Counted from the first letter of the stretch, positions 22,352 to 30,697 are shown. The stretch is DNA of 37,165 nt from Nocardioides sp. (GCA_025965295.1 JAOPXF010000384.1:1-37165); one strand, 5' to 3'. Made by a program: numbers and translations. The notes: generated from the sequence alone by a model not told the origin.

Positions 22352-24883
22352 ATGGTGGAGGCGGGGCGCCGCGGCCGGCTGACGGTCTACCTCGGCGCGG
22401 CTCCCGGGGTCGGGAAGACCTACGCGATGCTGGGTGAGGCCCGGCGTCGGTGCGAACGCGGCACGGACGTCGTCGTCGGGTACGTCGAGACGCACGGCCG
22501 CGAGCACACCGAGGCGATGGTCGACGGGCTCGAGGTGGTGCCCCGCGCGGAGATCTCCTACCGCGGCACCACCTTCACCGAGATGGACACCGCGGCCGTC
22601 ATCGCCCGGCGGCCCGCCGTGGTCTGCGTGGACGAGCTGGCCCACACCAACGTCCCCGGCAGCCGGCACGAGAAGCGGGCCGAGGACGTCGAGCAGATCC
22701 GCGCCGCGGGCATCGACGTCGTCACGACCGTCAACATCCAGCACCTCGAGTCGCTCAACGACGCGGTCGAGCGGATCACGGGAGTCCGCCAGCGGGAGAC
22801 GGTGCCGGACGAGCTGGTGCGCACGGCCGACCAGATCCAGCTGGTCGACATGTCCCCCGACGCGCTGCGGCGCCGGATGGCGCACGGCAACGTGTACCGC
22901 GCCGAGCAGATCGACGCCTCCCTCACGTCCTACTTCCGGGTCGGCAACCTGACCGCGCTGCGCGAGCTGGCCCTGCTCTGGCTCGCCGACCGGGTCGATG
23001 ACGCCCTGGACGACTACCGGCGCGACCACGGCATCGAGCAGCCGTGGCCGGCCAAGGAGCGGATCGTCGTCGCGGTCACCGGCGGTCCGGAGAGCGAGAC
23101 CCTGCTGCGCCGCGGCGCCCGGCTCGCCCAGCGCGCCGCCGGCTCGGAGCTGCTCGCCGTCCACGTCATCTCCAGCGACGGTCTGGCCAACCCCGACGAG
23201 ACCCGCGTCGCCCGGGCCCAGCAACTCGTGGCCTCCCTGGGCGGGACCTTCCACTCCGTGGTGGGCGAGGACGTCTCGGCGGCCGTGGTGGACTTCGCGT
23301 CCGGCGCGAACGCGACGATGATCGTCGTCGGTGTCTCCCGCCACGGTCGAGTCCGTCGCCTGTTCACCGGCACCACCGGCGACCGGATCGCGGCCCTGGC
23401 CGAGTCGATCGACGTACACCTCGTCACGCACGACGAGGTGGCGCGGGCGACGCGGAGGCACTGGTACCTCTCCCCGCTCAGTCGGGAGCGCCAGGTCGTC
23501 GGCCTGGTGGCCTCGGTCGTCCTGCCGGTGCTGCTCACGGTCGTGCTGGAGATGGTGAGCGACCCCGACCAGCTGCCGATCGACGTGCTGCTGTTCCTGG
23601 CGGTCACGGTGCTGGTGGCGCTGGTCGGCGGCCTCGTGCCCGCGCTGGTCACCGCGCTGGGGGGCTTCCTGTTGATGAACTGGTTCTTCACCCCGCCGGT
23701 GCGCCGGTTGACGATCTCCGAGCCCACGAACCTCGTCGCACTCCTGGTGTTCGTGGCAGTGGCGGTCGGGGTGGCCACGGTCGTGGACCGGGCCTCGCGG
23801 CGTGCCGCGGACGCGGTGCGCGCCCGCACGGAGGCCGCGACCATGGGCTCGTTGTCCCGCTCGGTCCTCACCGGGCAGGACACCGCCGAGGCGATCGTGG
23901 AACGGCTGCGCGAGGTCTTCGGGCAGGACGCCGTCTCCCTGCTGGCCCGAGGGCCGGCGGGCTGGACGGTGGTCGCGGCCAGCGGCACCACCCCGGCCGG
24001 TGCCCCCGATGACGGTGACACCCGCGTCAAGGTCGACGAGGACCACGTGATCGTCCTGTGCGGCTCCCCCCTGCGCGCGACCGACCAGCGGGTGCTGGAA
24101 GCGTTCGCCGTGCAGACCGGCCTGGTCCTCGAGCACCGCCGCCTGCGTGAGCGCGAGGACCGGGCCGCCAGCCTGGAGCGCGCCGAGGCCACGAGCACCG
24201 CCATCCTGCGGGCGGTCTCCCACGACCTCCGGACCCCGTTGGCGACCATGCGCGCGTCGGTCGACGGCCTGGTCACCGGGGCCCTGGGCTCCGAGGACCA
24301 GGCCGAGCTGGTCGCCGCGGTGGAGTCGTCCACCGAGCAGCTCGAGCGGCTGATCGACAACCTGCTCGACCTCTCCAGGCTCCAGTCCGGCCTGCTGCAC
24401 CCGGTGCTCCGCGACCGCAGTCTCGAGGAGGTGCTGCCCCTCGCCGTGGCCGGCCAGCCGGACGGTGCCGTGTCCCTCGAGCTCGACGAGTCGGCGCCGA
24501 TGGTCCGGACCGACGCCGGTCTGCTCGAACGGGTCGTGGCCAACCTGGTCGCCAACGCCGTCCGCGTGTCGGCGGGCAACACCCCGGTGCGCGTCATGGC
24601 CCACGTCCTGCCGGGGTCCGTGGACATCCTGGTCGTCGATCGCGGACCCGGAGTGCCACCGGCTCAGCGCGAGCGGATGTTCGAGCCCTTCCAGCGCCTC
24701 GACGACACCAGTCCGGGCGGGCTGGGTCTCGGACTCGCGGTCGCGCGCGGCCTCACCGAGGCGGTGGGCGGGACCCTCACGGCCGAGGACACCCCGGGAG
24801 GTGGCCTGACGATGGTCCTGTCGGTCCCGCGGGCCGAGAGCCGAGCCGAGCCGTCGGTTTCCCCGGCCCAGGTGGTCCCGTGA
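22352..24883 (+). CDS. kdpD: KdpD, K+/turgor sensor histidine kinase
   Basis: This is the membrane sensor kinase controlling kdp expression, 843 residues. Domains in order: the N-terminal KdpD domain with the P-loop GAAPGVGKT (15-23) and DELAHTNVPGSRH; a universal-stress-like domain (about 230-360); four membrane spans in the DUF4118 region (about 385-480); a GAF-like segment; then the kinase core. The phospho-accepting His624 is in VSHDLRTPLATMR, the N-box is in LVANLVANAVRVS, and the G-boxes are DRGPGVP and GGLGLGLAVARG. It is full length and overlaps kdpE by four bases. Confidence 0.96.
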   Translation: MVEAGRRGRLTVYLGAAPGVGKTYAMLGEARRRCERGTDVVVGYVETHGREHTEAMVDGLEVVPRAEISYRGTTFTEMDTAAVIARRPAVVCVDELAHTNVPGSRHEKRAEDVEQIRAAGIDVVTTVNIQHLESLNDAVERITGVRQRETVPDELVRTADQIQLVDMSPDALRRRMAHGNVYRAEQIDASLTSYFRVGNLTALRELALLWLADRVDDALDDYRRDHGIEQPWPAKERIVVAVTGGPESETLLRRGARLAQRAAGSELLAVHVISSDGLANPDETRVARAQQLVASLGGTFHSVVGEDVSAAVVDFASGANATMIVVGVSRHGRVRRLFTGTTGDRIAALAESIDVHLVTHDEVARATRRHWYLSPLSRERQVVGLVASVVLPVLLTVVLEMVSDPDQLPIDVLLFLAVTVLVALVGGLVPALVTALGGFLLMNWFFTPPVRRLTISEPTNLVALLVFVAVAVGVATVVDRASRRAADAVRARTEAATMGSLSRSVLTGQDTAEAIVERLREVFGQDAVSLLARGPAGWTVVAASGTTPAGAPDDGDTRVKVDEDHVIVLCGSPLRATDQRVLEAFAVQTGLVLEHRRLREREDRAASLERAEATSTAILRAVSHDLRTPLATMRASVDGLVTGALGSEDQAELVAAVESSTEQLERLIDNLLDLSRLQSGLLHPVLRDRSLEEVLPLAVAGQPDGAVSLELDESAPMVRTDAGLLERVVANLVANAVRVSAGNTPVRVMAHVLPGSVDILVVDRGPGVPPAQRERMFEPFQRLDDTSPGGLGLGLAVARGLTEAVGGTLTAEDTPGGGLTMVLSVPRAESRAEPSVSPAQVVP

Positions 24884-25560
24884 GGTCCAAGGTGCTGGTC
24901 GTCGACGACGAGCCGGCCCTGGCGCGGGCTCTGGCGATCAACCTGCGTGCGCACGGCTGGGACGTGGTCACGGCCGCGGACGGGCGGTCCGCCCTCGACG
25001 CGGCCGCGATCGAGCACCCCGACGTCATCGTGCTCGACCTGGGGCTGCCCGACATGGACGGGACCGAGGTGATCTCCGGGCTGCGGGGCTGGACGAGGGT
25101 GCCCATCGTGGTGCTGTCCGCCCGGCAGCACGGTGAGGACAAGATCGAGGCGCTCGACCTCGGGGCCGACGACTACGTCACCAAGCCGTTCGCGATGAAC
25201 GAGCTGATGGCGCGCCTGCGGGCGGCCGTACGACGCAGCCAGGAGGCCGCTCCCACGGTCTCGACCGTCGAGGTCGGCGACCTGGTCATCGACCTGGCGC
25301 GCAAGCGCGTGACCCGCGCCGGCGACGACGTACGGCTCACGCCCACCGAGTGGGCGTTCCTCGAGCTGTTGGCCCGCAACGTCGGGAAGCTGGTCCCACG
25401 CAGCCAGATCCTCCGCGAGGTGTGGGGGCCGGCGTACGAGCACGAGTCCCACTACCTGCGGGTCTACGCGGCTCAGCTGCGGCGCAAGCTCGAGGCCGAC
25501 CCGGCACATCCGCGGCACCTCGTGACGACGAGCGGGCTCGGCTACACGCTGGAGCCCTGA
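24880..25560 (+). CDS. kdpE: KdpE, OmpR-family response regulator
   Basis: This is the partner of KdpD and transcriptional activator of kdpFABC. It has 226 residues from GTG 24880. The receiver has VVDDEP (acidic Asp9-Asp10), phosphoacceptor Asp53 in IVLDLGLPDMDG, then VLSAR and the Lys in DYVTKPF. The C-terminal winged helix has RLTPTEWAFLELLARNVGKLVPRSQILREVWG, then the recognition-helix region HYLRVYAAQLRRKLE. Its predicted sites are the 11-bp-spaced repeats at 17679-17811. Confidence 0.96.
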   Translation: MRSKVLVVDDEPALARALAINLRAHGWDVVTAADGRSALDAAAIEHPDVIVLDLGLPDMDGTEVISGLRGWTRVPIVVLSARQHGEDKIEALDLGADDYVTKPFAMNELMARLRAAVRRSQEAAPTVSTVEVGDLVIDLARKRVTRAGDDVRLTPTEWAFLELLARNVGKLVPRSQILREVWGPAYEHESHYLRVYAAQLRRKLEADPAHPRHLVTTSGLGYTLEP

Positions 25561-25622
25561 GCTGCCGACGCGTCGCAGCCGGGTTCGCCCCCGGACAGCC
25601 ACCCGTCTGAGAGGGTTCAGCC

Positions 25623-26042
25623 ATGAAGTCAGCGGCGCGCCGGGTGGCCCTCGAAACGCTCGGCTGGGTGCTGGTCGTGGCCGGCATCGCCGCCCTCGTC
25701 CTGCCCGGCCCCGGCCTGCTCGGGATCTTCGCCGGTCTCGCCCTGCTCTCGCAGCAGTACGAGTGGGCCGAGCGGCGCCTCGAGCCGGTCAAGGAGAAGG
25801 CGCTCCGGGCCGCCGAGGAGAGCGTCGAGACCTGGGTGCGCATCGTCTTCTCCGCGACCCTGGCCGTGCTGCTCGTCGCCGCCGGTGTCCTGTGGATCTG
25901 GGGTCCGGAGGCCCCGGACTGGTGGACGCTCGACGAGAAGTGGTGGCTGGTCGGCGGCTGGGGGACCGGGATCACCCAGGTCGCCTCGGGTCTCTTCGCC
26001 ATGGGGATGATCGTCTGGAGCTACCGGAAGTACCGACAGTGA
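25623..26042 (+). CDS. Putative PGPGW/TIGR02611-type small transmembrane protein
   Basis: This is an uncharacterised membrane protein of 139 residues from ATG 25623. The N-terminal pair of helices contains VLPGPGLLGIFAGLALLSQQYEWAERRLEPVKEKA, close to the PGPGW-type family (LPGPGW...L..E). A second hydrophobic region is IVFSATLAVLLVAAGVLWIWG, and the C-terminal helix is GITQVASGLFAMGMIVWSYRKYRQ. A tryptophan-rich stretch (WWTLDEKWWLVGGWG) sits between. The function of the family is not known. It starts 62 bases after kdpE and overlaps the next gene by four bases. Confidence 0.8.
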   Translation: MKSAARRVALETLGWVLVVAGIAALVLPGPGLLGIFAGLALLSQQYEWAERRLEPVKEKALRAAEESVETWVRIVFSATLAVLLVAAGVLWIWGPEAPDWWTLDEKWWLVGGWGTGITQVASGLFAMGMIVWSYRKYRQ

Positions 26043-26542
26043 CCGCACGGTTCGGCGCCGCCGAGATCGCGGAGGCGTACGCCGTCTTCCACGGCCACGT
26101 CCAGGAGTTCACCGCCTCCGGCGACTGGCACGGCTTCGCCGACCTCTTCACCGAGGACGCGGTCTACCGGGAGCACGCGTTCGGCGAGCTCCACGGCCGC
26201 GACGAGATCCGGGAGTGGTCGGTGCGCACGATGACGTCGTTCCCCGGGAGCGCGATGACCGGCTTCCCGCTGGCCTGGCAGGTCGTGGACGAGCCGACCT
26301 CGCGGCTGATCTGCGAGGTCCGCACCCTGATGCCCGACCCCGGTGACGGCTCGGCCCACGAGGAGTCGAACCTCACGATCATGACCTACGCCGGCGACGG
26401 GATGTTCTCCCGTGAGGAGGACGTCTACAACCCCCTGCGCTTCGCCCGGATGTCGGTGCGTTGGGCCCGGATCGCGCAGGCGCACGGCAACCTGGACGAC
26501 GAGGGCGCGGCGTACCTCGCGCAGCACGGCTCCCTGAGCTGA
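26039..26542 (+). CDS. SnoaL/NTF2-like domain protein
   Basis: This is a small cone-fold protein of 167 residues, starting at the GTG overlapping the previous stop. HVQEFTASGDWHGFADLFTEDAVYREHAFGELHGRDEIREWSVRTM is a textbook NTF2-like/SnoaL start, where an aromatic/acidic pocket forms. The fold serves ketosteroid isomerases, polyketide cyclases, hydratases and non-enzymatic binders, so a reaction cannot be assigned. Coupling to the upstream membrane-protein gene suggests co-expression. Confidence 0.8.
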   Translation: MTARFGAAEIAEAYAVFHGHVQEFTASGDWHGFADLFTEDAVYREHAFGELHGRDEIREWSVRTMTSFPGSAMTGFPLAWQVVDEPTSRLICEVRTLMPDPGDGSAHEESNLTIMTYAGDGMFSREEDVYNPLRFARMSVRWARIAQAHGNLDDEGAAYLAQHGSLS

Positions 26543-26591
26543 GGCCTCGACCCGGAGGGCAATGAGCTCTGCGTCGCGTGGACGCAACGGC

Positions 26592-26640
26592 AGATGGCGG
26601 TGATCTCCAGTCACCAGGTGACGTGAGATCACCGCCATCT
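26592..26640. terminator. Large nested hairpin downstream of the NTF2-like gene
   Basis: AGATGGCGGTGATCTC (26592-26607) pairs perfectly with GAGATCACCGCCATCT (26625-26640), a 16-bp stem. Within the loop GTCACC (26610-26615) and GGTGAC (26617-26622) form a second dyad around one base. Only a 2x2 mismatch separates inner from outer stem. No T-run follows. A transcription terminator is the simplest reading. The unusual length and symmetry would also fit a protein site or a mobile-repeat remnant. Confidence 0.6.
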
Positions 26641-26701
26641 TCGGCAAGCGATCACCGAGCAGGACACACATGCCCGTTCTGCACCGTGGGATCGTGGCGG
26701 C

Positions 26702-27100
26702 GTGAAGATCTACGTGGCCGGACCCCTCGCCGACATTGAGAAGGTGCGAGCGGTCCAGGTCGCAGTGGTGGCGGCAGGGCACGAACTCACGCTGGACTGG
26801 ACCCGAGGCTCCGATGTCACCGTCATGGTCGATCACGCAGCAGCCCCCGCCCTCTCGGCCAAGATCGCCACGGATGATCTGGACGCCGTGCTTGATGCCG
26901 ACGCAGTGCTGGTCGTGATGTCGGAGCACGACGGGCGAGGGATGTTCGTGGAGCTCGGGGCTGCTTTGGCGCGCGCCCGCCGAGGCGAACTCGAGCATCT
27001 AGTGGTCCTCGGGCGGATTCAGCACGAGAGCGTCTTCTACTTCCATCCCGATGTTCAGCGCATGTCTGCGGTGGAGGAGTGGTTGATCAGCGTCGCCTGA
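26702..27100 (+). CDS. Nucleoside 2-deoxyribosyltransferase-like protein
   Basis: This is a small protein of 132 residues from GTG 26702, with no strong ribosome site. MKIYVAGPLADIEKVRAVQVAVVAAGHELTLDW matches the start of nucleoside 2-deoxyribosyltransferase-like proteins (strand, then helix with AGP). SEHDGRGMFVELGAALARARRG matches the second motif, where a Glu in G...E.G.A is the nucleophile in true transferases. It may hydrolyse or transfer nucleotide bases, or bind nucleotide signals; related domains also occur in stress and defence proteins. It stands alone between a large hairpin and the convergent pobA, and its G+C looks lower than its neighbours. Confidence 0.65.
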   Translation: MKIYVAGPLADIEKVRAVQVAVVAAGHELTLDWTRGSDVTVMVDHAAAPALSAKIATDDLDAVLDADAVLVVMSEHDGRGMFVELGAALARARRGELEHLVVLGRIQHESVFYFHPDVQRMSAVEEWLISVA

Positions 27101-27151
27101 CTTGGCGCCAGGCCGCTCGTCGACAGTTCGCGCACGATCCACGGACGCGAC

Positions 27152-28363
27152 TCAGAAACCGATCGGCAGCCCGGCGTAGTTCTCGGCCAGCCCGGTGGCG
27201 CCGGCCTCGCTCGAGGTGACCCAGCGGAGCTGGGAGAGCTGGAGCTGCTGGTCGAACTCGTCGCTGCTCGTGTGCAGCATCGTGGTCATCCACCACGAGA
27301 AGTGCGTGCACCGCCAGACGCGGCGCAGCGCGGTCTCGGAGTAGGCGTCGGCCAGCCGGCCGTCGCCCTTGCGGAGCAGGTCGATGAGGGCCGGGGCGAG
27401 CAGGCCGACGTCGGCGGCCGCGAGGTTCAGCCCCTTGGCGCCGGTCGGCGGCACGATGTGTGCCGCGTCGCCGGCGAGGAAGAGCCGGCCGTGGCGCATG
27501 GGTGTCGAGACGTGGGAGCGCATCGGCAGCACGCTCTTCTCGGTGATCGGGCCCGGCGTCAACTGCCAGCCGTCCTGGCCGTGTCCGAGGCGGGTCGCGA
27601 GGGACTCCCAGATCCGGTCGTCGGACCAGGTCTGCGCGTCGGTGCCGTTCGGCACCTGGAGATAGAGCCGGCTCACGGTCGGCGACCGCATCGAGTGCAA
27701 CGCGAAGCCGTCGGGATGCCAGGCATAGATCAGCTCGTCGGTCGAGGGCGCGACATCCGCGAGGATCCCCAGCCAGGAGTAGGGATACGTCTTCTCCCAG
27801 CTCTGTCGTACGCCGGCCGGCACGGAGGCCCGGCTGGGTCCGAACGAGCCGTCGCAGCCCACGACGACGTCGGCGGTGAGCCGCCGGGCCGCTGCCGAGG
27901 AGTCGGTGAACGTCACCGAGGGGTGGTCGGTCTCCAGGTCGTGCAGCGCGGTGTCGGAGACCTCGTAGTGGACCTCCTGGCCGGCGGCGCGGCGGGCCGC
28001 GACCAGGTCCTTCTGCACCTCGGTCTGCCCGTAGACGAAAACCGAGCGGCCCGTGAGCTCGACGAAGTCGAGGTGGTGCCGCTCCTCCGGCCAGTGGAGG
28101 TAGATGCCCCGGTGCTCGTGGGCCTCCCGGTCCAGGCGGTCCCCGAGGCCCGCCGAGTGGAGCAGGTCGACCGTCGACTGCTCGAGGATGCCCGCGCGGA
28201 TCCGGCCGGCGACGTACTCCTCCGAGCGGGTCTCGACCACGACGGACTCCACGCCCCCGGCCGCGAGCAGGTGGGAGAGGAGCATGCCGGCGGGGCCGGC
28301 CCCGATGATGGCGACCTGGGTGCGCAGGTCGGAGGTCCCGCTGCCGGCCGGCGTCGTGGTCAT
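27152..28363 (-). CDS. pobA: 4-hydroxybenzoate 3-monooxygenase
   Basis: This is a flavoprotein hydroxylase converting 4-hydroxybenzoate to protocatechuate with NAD(P)H and O2. It has 403 residues from ATG 28363. The FAD dinucleotide fold is VAIIGAGPAG (17-26), followed by RIRAGILEQSTVDLL. The DG motif is VVGCDGSFGPSR and the second FAD motif is FLAGDAAHIVPPTGAKGLNLAAAD. The C-terminal FSWWMTTMLH is characteristic of PobA. About 12 extra residues precede the usual start, but no better start codon is visible. It is divergent from an aldehyde dehydrogenase gene, with an IclR-type operator between them. No clear Shine-Dalgarno precedes the ATG. Confidence 0.94.
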   Translation of the reverse strand: MTTTPAGSGTSDLRTQVAIIGAGPAGMLLSHLLAAGGVESVVVETRSEEYVAGRIRAGILEQSTVDLLHSAGLGDRLDREAHEHRGIYLHWPEERHHLDFVELTGRSVFVYGQTEVQKDLVAARRAAGQEVHYEVSDTALHDLETDHPSVTFTDSSAAARRLTADVVVGCDGSFGPSRASVPAGVRQSWEKTYPYSWLGILADVAPSTDELIYAWHPDGFALHSMRSPTVSRLYLQVPNGTDAQTWSDDRIWESLATRLGHGQDGWQLTPGPITEKSVLPMRSHVSTPMRHGRLFLAGDAAHIVPPTGAKGLNLAAADVGLLAPALIDLLRKGDGRLADAYSETALRRVWRCTHFSWWMTTMLHTSSDEFDQQLQLSQLRWVTSSEAGATGLAENYAGLPIGF

Positions 28364-28407
28364 GGACGAAGTGAACCCGTCGGGGCGCACCCCGGGCCAT
28401 GGCCCCC

Positions 28408-28422
28408 TTCCACTGGGTGGAA
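28408..28422. promoter_or_regulatory. IclR-type operator, copy 1, between pobA and the aldehyde dehydrogenase gene
   Basis: TTCCAC-TGG-GTGGAA is a perfect inverted repeat in the 102-base divergent region. The same 15-mer with two changes (TTCCACTGGACGGAA) lies before the iclR gene at 30683-30697. Shared sequence and placement point to the local IclR regulator as binder (inference). Confidence 0.7.
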
Positions 28423-28453
28423 TGCCTGCTGGGCCCGTGTCGCCGCCGTGCGG

Positions 28454-28459
28454 TATCAC
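28454..28459 (+). promoter_or_regulatory. Possible -10 element for a leaderless transcript
   Basis: TATCAC ends six bases before the aldehyde dehydrogenase ATG, which would place transcription start at or beside the start codon. No Shine-Dalgarno sequence precedes the ATG and no good -35 is visible, so an activator or the IclR protein may be needed. This is a by-eye call. Confidence 0.35.
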
Positions 28460-28465
28460 TGGTGC

Positions 28466-29923
28466 ATGACTCTCCTCGATGACCCGCAGTGGCACGGCAG
28501 GCTCCTGATCGACGGCTGGCGCGCGGGGCGCGGCGGCGCGTCCGACGCGGTCGAGCCCGCGACCGGTGAGGTGCTCGGTTCGTACGGCGTGGCCTCGGTC
28601 GAGGACGTGACCGAGGCGGCGCAGGTGGCCGCCCGCGCCCAGGCGGACTGGGCGGCGACGCCACCCGAGCAGCGGGCGGCGGTGCTGCGCCGGGCCGGGC
28701 AGCTCTTCGAGGAGCACGCCGCCGAGATCGAGGACTGGATCGTGCGCGAGTCCGGCGGCATCCCGCCCAAGGCCCAGCTCGAGACCCACGTCGCCGCGCA
28801 GGAGTGCTTCGAGGCCGCGGCCCTGCCGTCGCACCCGGCCGGCGACGTCCTGACCACCAACGACGACCGCTGGTCGTTCGCCCGCCGCCGCCCGGTCGGC
28901 GTCGTCACCGTCATCGCCCCCTTCAACTTCCCGCTGATCCTCTCGATCCGCTCGGTGGCGCCCGCGCTGGCGCTCGGCAACTCCGTGCTGCTCAAGCCCG
29001 ACCCGCGCACCGCGGTCTGTGGTGGAGTCGTCCTCGCTCGGGTCTTCGAGGAGGCCGGGCTGCCGGCCGGCGTCCTGTCGCTGCTCCCGGGCGGCGCCGA
29101 GATCGGCGCGGCCGTGGTCGAGGCGCCGGAGGTGCGCGTCGTCGCGTTCACCGGCTCGACCGCCGCGGGCCGCAAGGTCGGCGAGGCGTGCGCGCGCCAC
29201 CTCAAGCGCGCCCACCTCGAGCTCGGCGGCAACAACGCGCTGATCGTGCTGCCCGGCGCCGACCTGGCCCTCGCCGCCTCGGCGGGTGCCTTCGGCAGCT
29301 TCATGCACCAGGGCCAGATCTGCATGACCTCCGGGCGGCACCTGGTCCACGAGTCGCTGCACGACGAGTACGTCGCGGCGCTCGCCGCCAAGGCCACCCA
29401 CCTGCCCGTCGGCGACCCCAAGAGCGGTACCGTCGCGCTCGGGCCGATCATCGACGCCAAGCAGCTCAAGCGGATCGACGGCATCGTGAGCGACGCGGTC
29501 GCACAGGGGGCGTCCGTGGTCGCGGGCGGCTCCGTGGACGGGCCCTACTACCAGCCGACCGTGCTCACCGGCCTCACGCCCGACAACCCGGCCTGGAGCG
29601 ACGAGATCTTCGGGCCGGTCGCCCCGGTGATGAGCTTCTCGACCATCGACGAGGCGGTCGAGCTCGCCAACGCCAACGAATACGGCCTCTCCGTGGGCAT
29701 CCTCGGCGACGTCGGCCAGGCGATGCGGATCGCGGACCGGCTGGTGTCCGGCAAGGTCCACATCAACGAGCAGACCGTGATGGACGAGGCGAACGCGCCG
29801 TTCGGCGGGATGAAGAGCTCGGGCAACGGGTCGCGGATCGGCGGCGCGCAGGCCAACATCGAGTCGTTCACCGAGATCCAGTGGCTGACGATGCGGCCGG
29901 AGATCGCGCCCTACCCGTTCTGA
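28466..29923 (+). CDS. Benzaldehyde-type aldehyde dehydrogenase
   Basis: This is an NAD(P)+-dependent dehydrogenase oxidising an aldehyde to its acid. It has 485 residues from ATG 28466. The family motifs are complete: VVTVIAPFNFPL, the cofactor region FTGSTAAGRKVG, catalytic Glu252 in LELGGNN, catalytic Cys286 in GQICMTSGR, and EIFGPVAPV. The overall look (LDDPQWHGRLLIDGW start, HINEQTVMDEANAPFGGMKSSG near the end) is that of benzaldehyde/vanillin dehydrogenases. Beside pobA it probably makes 4-hydroxybenzoate from 4-hydroxybenzaldehyde. Its last 13 bases overlap the convergent iclR gene. Confidence 0.9.
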   Translation: MTLLDDPQWHGRLLIDGWRAGRGGASDAVEPATGEVLGSYGVASVEDVTEAAQVAARAQADWAATPPEQRAAVLRRAGQLFEEHAAEIEDWIVRESGGIPPKAQLETHVAAQECFEAAALPSHPAGDVLTTNDDRWSFARRRPVGVVTVIAPFNFPLILSIRSVAPALALGNSVLLKPDPRTAVCGGVVLARVFEEAGLPAGVLSLLPGGAEIGAAVVEAPEVRVVAFTGSTAAGRKVGEACARHLKRAHLELGGNNALIVLPGADLALAASAGAFGSFMHQGQICMTSGRHLVHESLHDEYVAALAAKATHLPVGDPKSGTVALGPIIDAKQLKRIDGIVSDAVAQGASVVAGGSVDGPYYQPTVLTGLTPDNPAWSDEIFGPVAPVMSFSTIDEAVELANANEYGLSVGILGDVGQAMRIADRLVSGKVHINEQTVMDEANAPFGGMKSSGNGSRIGGAQANIESFTEIQWLTMRPEIAPYPF

Positions 29924-30672
29924 CCCTGGCTGATCAGCCGGCCGACGCCGCGGGCCGCGACCTGCAGAGCGGCCACCAGGCGCGGGCGGTCCTTCTTGAA
30001 GCTGGGCACCACCAGGCCGAGCGCCGCGACGACGTCGTCGCCGCGGTGGATCGGGACGGCCACCGAGCAGGCGCCGAGGCTCATCTCCTCGACCGTGGTG
30101 GCGTAGCCGTCGCGGACCACGCGCGCGAGCTGGCGGCGCAGCAGCCCCGGCTGGGTCACGGTGTACGGCGTGACGCGCACGAGGCTCGCCAGGGCGGCGG
30201 CCTGCACGTCGGGCGGCGCGTGCGCCAGCAGCACCTTGCCCACGCCGGTCGCGTGCAGGGGCAGCCGGGAGCCGATCGTGCTGACCACGGGCACCGAGGT
30301 GTGCCCGGCCAGCCGGTCGAGGTAGAGCACCTCGATGCCGTCGCGCACCGCGAGGTGCACGGTCGCGAGCGTCGCGCCGTAGATGTCGTGGAGGAACGGC
30401 GACGCCAGCTGTCGCAGCCCGGTCTGCACGGGGGCCAGCAGCCCGATGTCCCACAGGCGGCGGCCCACGACGTACTCGCCGGAGGGGGTGCGAGCCAGTG
30501 CGCCCCACGCGGTCAGCTCGCCGACCAGACGGTGGGTGGTCGGCACCGGCAGCCCCGCCCGCTCCGCGAGGTCGGTCAGGGTGAGCCGCCGGTGCTGCTC
30601 GTCGAACGCGCCGACGATCGCCAGCGCACGCGAGGTGACGCTGGTCCCGGGGGTCGAGGTGTTGCCGGCCAC
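29911..30672 (-). CDS. IclR family transcriptional regulator
   Basis: This is a ligand-responsive regulator of 253 residues starting at GTG 30672, with GGAAG upstream. The N-terminal winged helix (about 10-70) contains SRALAIVGAFDEQHRRLTLTDLAERAGLPVPTTHRLVGELTAWG. The C-terminal IclR effector domain has TVHLAVRDGIEVLYLDRLAG, LPLHATGVGKVLLAH and the CSVAVPIHRGDDVVAALGLVVP core. The two shared inverted repeats suggest it controls pobA, the aldehyde dehydrogenase and itself. The ligand is presumably 4-hydroxybenzoate or a related aromatic, by analogy with IclR-type regulators of aromatic catabolism. Confidence 0.92.
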   Translation of the reverse strand: MAGNTSTPGTSVTSRALAIVGAFDEQHRRLTLTDLAERAGLPVPTTHRLVGELTAWGALARTPSGEYVVGRRLWDIGLLAPVQTGLRQLASPFLHDIYGATLATVHLAVRDGIEVLYLDRLAGHTSVPVVSTIGSRLPLHATGVGKVLLAHAPPDVQAAALASLVRVTPYTVTQPGLLRRQLARVVRDGYATTVEEMSLGACSVAVPIHRGDDVVAALGLVVPSFKKDRPRLVAALQVAARGVGRLISQGQNG

Positions 30673-30682
30673 GGGGTCATTC

Positions 30683-30697
30683 TTCCACTGGACGGAA
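30683..30697. promoter_or_regulatory. IclR-type operator, copy 2, before iclR
   Basis: TTCCAC-TGG-ACGGAA lies 10 bases upstream of the iclR start codon, next to its ribosome site. It differs from the copy at 28408-28422 at two adjacent positions. The position suits autorepression. Confidence 0.68.

Noticed and set aside
22286..24604. Minus-strand open frame of 772 codons opposite kdpD
   Set aside because: Same artefact: no motifs, composition typical of antisense high-GC sequence, and kdpD on the plus strand is complete.
27101..27118. Short palindrome TGGCGCCA between two convergent genes as a terminator
   Set aside because: The arms are only four bases and there is no extended stem; it is within chance expectation at this base composition.
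27152..30508. Apparent 1118-codon minus-strand fusion ending in PobA
   Set aside because: The part upstream of 28363 is antisense to the aldehyde dehydrogenase and overlaps iclR in another frame. A proper start and promoter region lie at 28363, so this is not a fusion protein.
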